Below, piece after piece: positions 21,707-21,942 of a stretch of DNA of 21,942 nt. The DNA is from Nitrosopumilales archaeon CG15_BIG_FIL_POST_REV_8_21_14_020_37_12 (GTDB taxonomy: Archaea; Thermoproteota; Nitrososphaeria; Nitrososphaerales; Nitrosopumilaceae): the NCBI GenBank assembly GCA_002781805.1, contig PFFZ01000090.1, positions 2,680 through 24,621 of the forward strand, given 5' to 3'. The stretch's first letter is position 1, and each line of letters begins with the position of its first letter. Both the position numbers and the translations under genes were made by a program. The notes beneath the pieces are model-generated. The model was not told the origin of the DNA, did no database searches, and saw only the letters and a program-made list of their open reading frames with translations.

Positions 21707-21942
21707 ATGTTAATTAAATTAGGCATAATAGGAGCCATTCTTCTTGTAGGTGGATTGATTTTTTCATCAGAAATTGACATATTATTTCCAAATAATTCAA
21801 TTTCTATTACTGAATCACTAAAATACAATGTTGGTGATATTGGAACAAAAACCTCAGAATCTGTAGAAAAAACATTGGACATATCAATTGATAAAGTTGT
21901 AGGAAAAACTAGCGATCAAATTAATGATGGAATTAGTACTGT
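21707..21942 (+). CDS. N-terminally anchored or exported protein, 3' end cut by window edge
   Basis: The frame from ATG at 21707 stays open to the edge (78 codons). The first 20 residues (MLIKLGIIGAILLVGGLIFS) form one hydrophobic helix after a single lysine, a signal anchor or signal peptide. A polar region follows, rich in Ser, Thr, Ile and Asp with repeated S-x-x-x-x-K-T spacing (TSESVEKTLDISIDKVVGKT), which looks amphipathic and possibly coiled. I do not recognise a family. It is 73 bp downstream of the UPF0201 gene, with T-rich sequence between that may terminate the upstream unit. Confidence 0.75.
   Translation, partial: MLIKLGIIGAILLVGGLIFSSEIDILFPNNSISITESLKYNVGDIGTKTSESVEKTLDISIDKVVGKTSDQINDGIST

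Overview
The window looks like a chromosomal segment of an ammonia-oxidising-type archaeon of the Nitrososphaerota (Thaumarchaeota), most likely close to Nitrosopumilus. The reasons are a low-GC, gene-dense layout; an archaeal information-processing set (both subunits of the family-D DNA polymerase, Orc1/Cdc6, a GINS51-type subunit, thermosome, geranylgeranylglyceryl phosphate synthase, archaeal CCA enzyme); TATA-like boxes about 25-30 bp before start codons, implying leaderless mRNAs; frequent TTG or GTG starts; and a tRNA without encoded CCA. PolD argues against classical Crenarchaeota. The genus is inference, because no search was run.

Left part (1-5375), replication origin district. A truncated SpoIIM-like membrane protein gene runs off the left edge. 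The PolD small subunit gene (495-1943) converges with, and overlaps by 24 bp, an orc1/cdc6 gene (1920-3122). The only long intergenic gap (3123-3600) follows and has the hallmarks of oriC: an AT-rich tract, two strongly conserved origin-recognition-box-like (ORB) elements in the same orientation, a partial opposed one, and a cluster of GTTAAC palindromes. Four small proteins lie beyond it: a winged-helix-like protein, a 53-residue AbrB/Sso7c4-type protein, a membrane-anchored winged-helix protein and a small helical protein. At least three look like DNA binders. This origin-linked cluster is the best candidate in the window for a poorly described system.

Middle (5441-15127). GGGP synthase and the PolD large subunit form a tight pair. 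Then come glyA (minus strand), a thermosome subunit with its own clear TATA box, a small membrane protein, glutamine synthetase (minus strand, TTG start) and, divergent from it, a GINS51-type subunit. Both halves of PolD, an initiator, a probable origin and a CMG-helicase component therefore lie within about 15 kb.

Right part (15158-21942). This holds a small membrane protein, an AN1 zinc-finger protein, an SDR-flavoprotein pair, a small zinc-binding protein and then an RNA-centred block: tRNA-Pro(GGG), a COG2112-type kinase, CCA-adding enzyme and ThpR on the minus strand, and UPF0200 and UPF0201 genes on the plus strand. A truncated gene for an N-terminally anchored or exported protein reaches the right edge.
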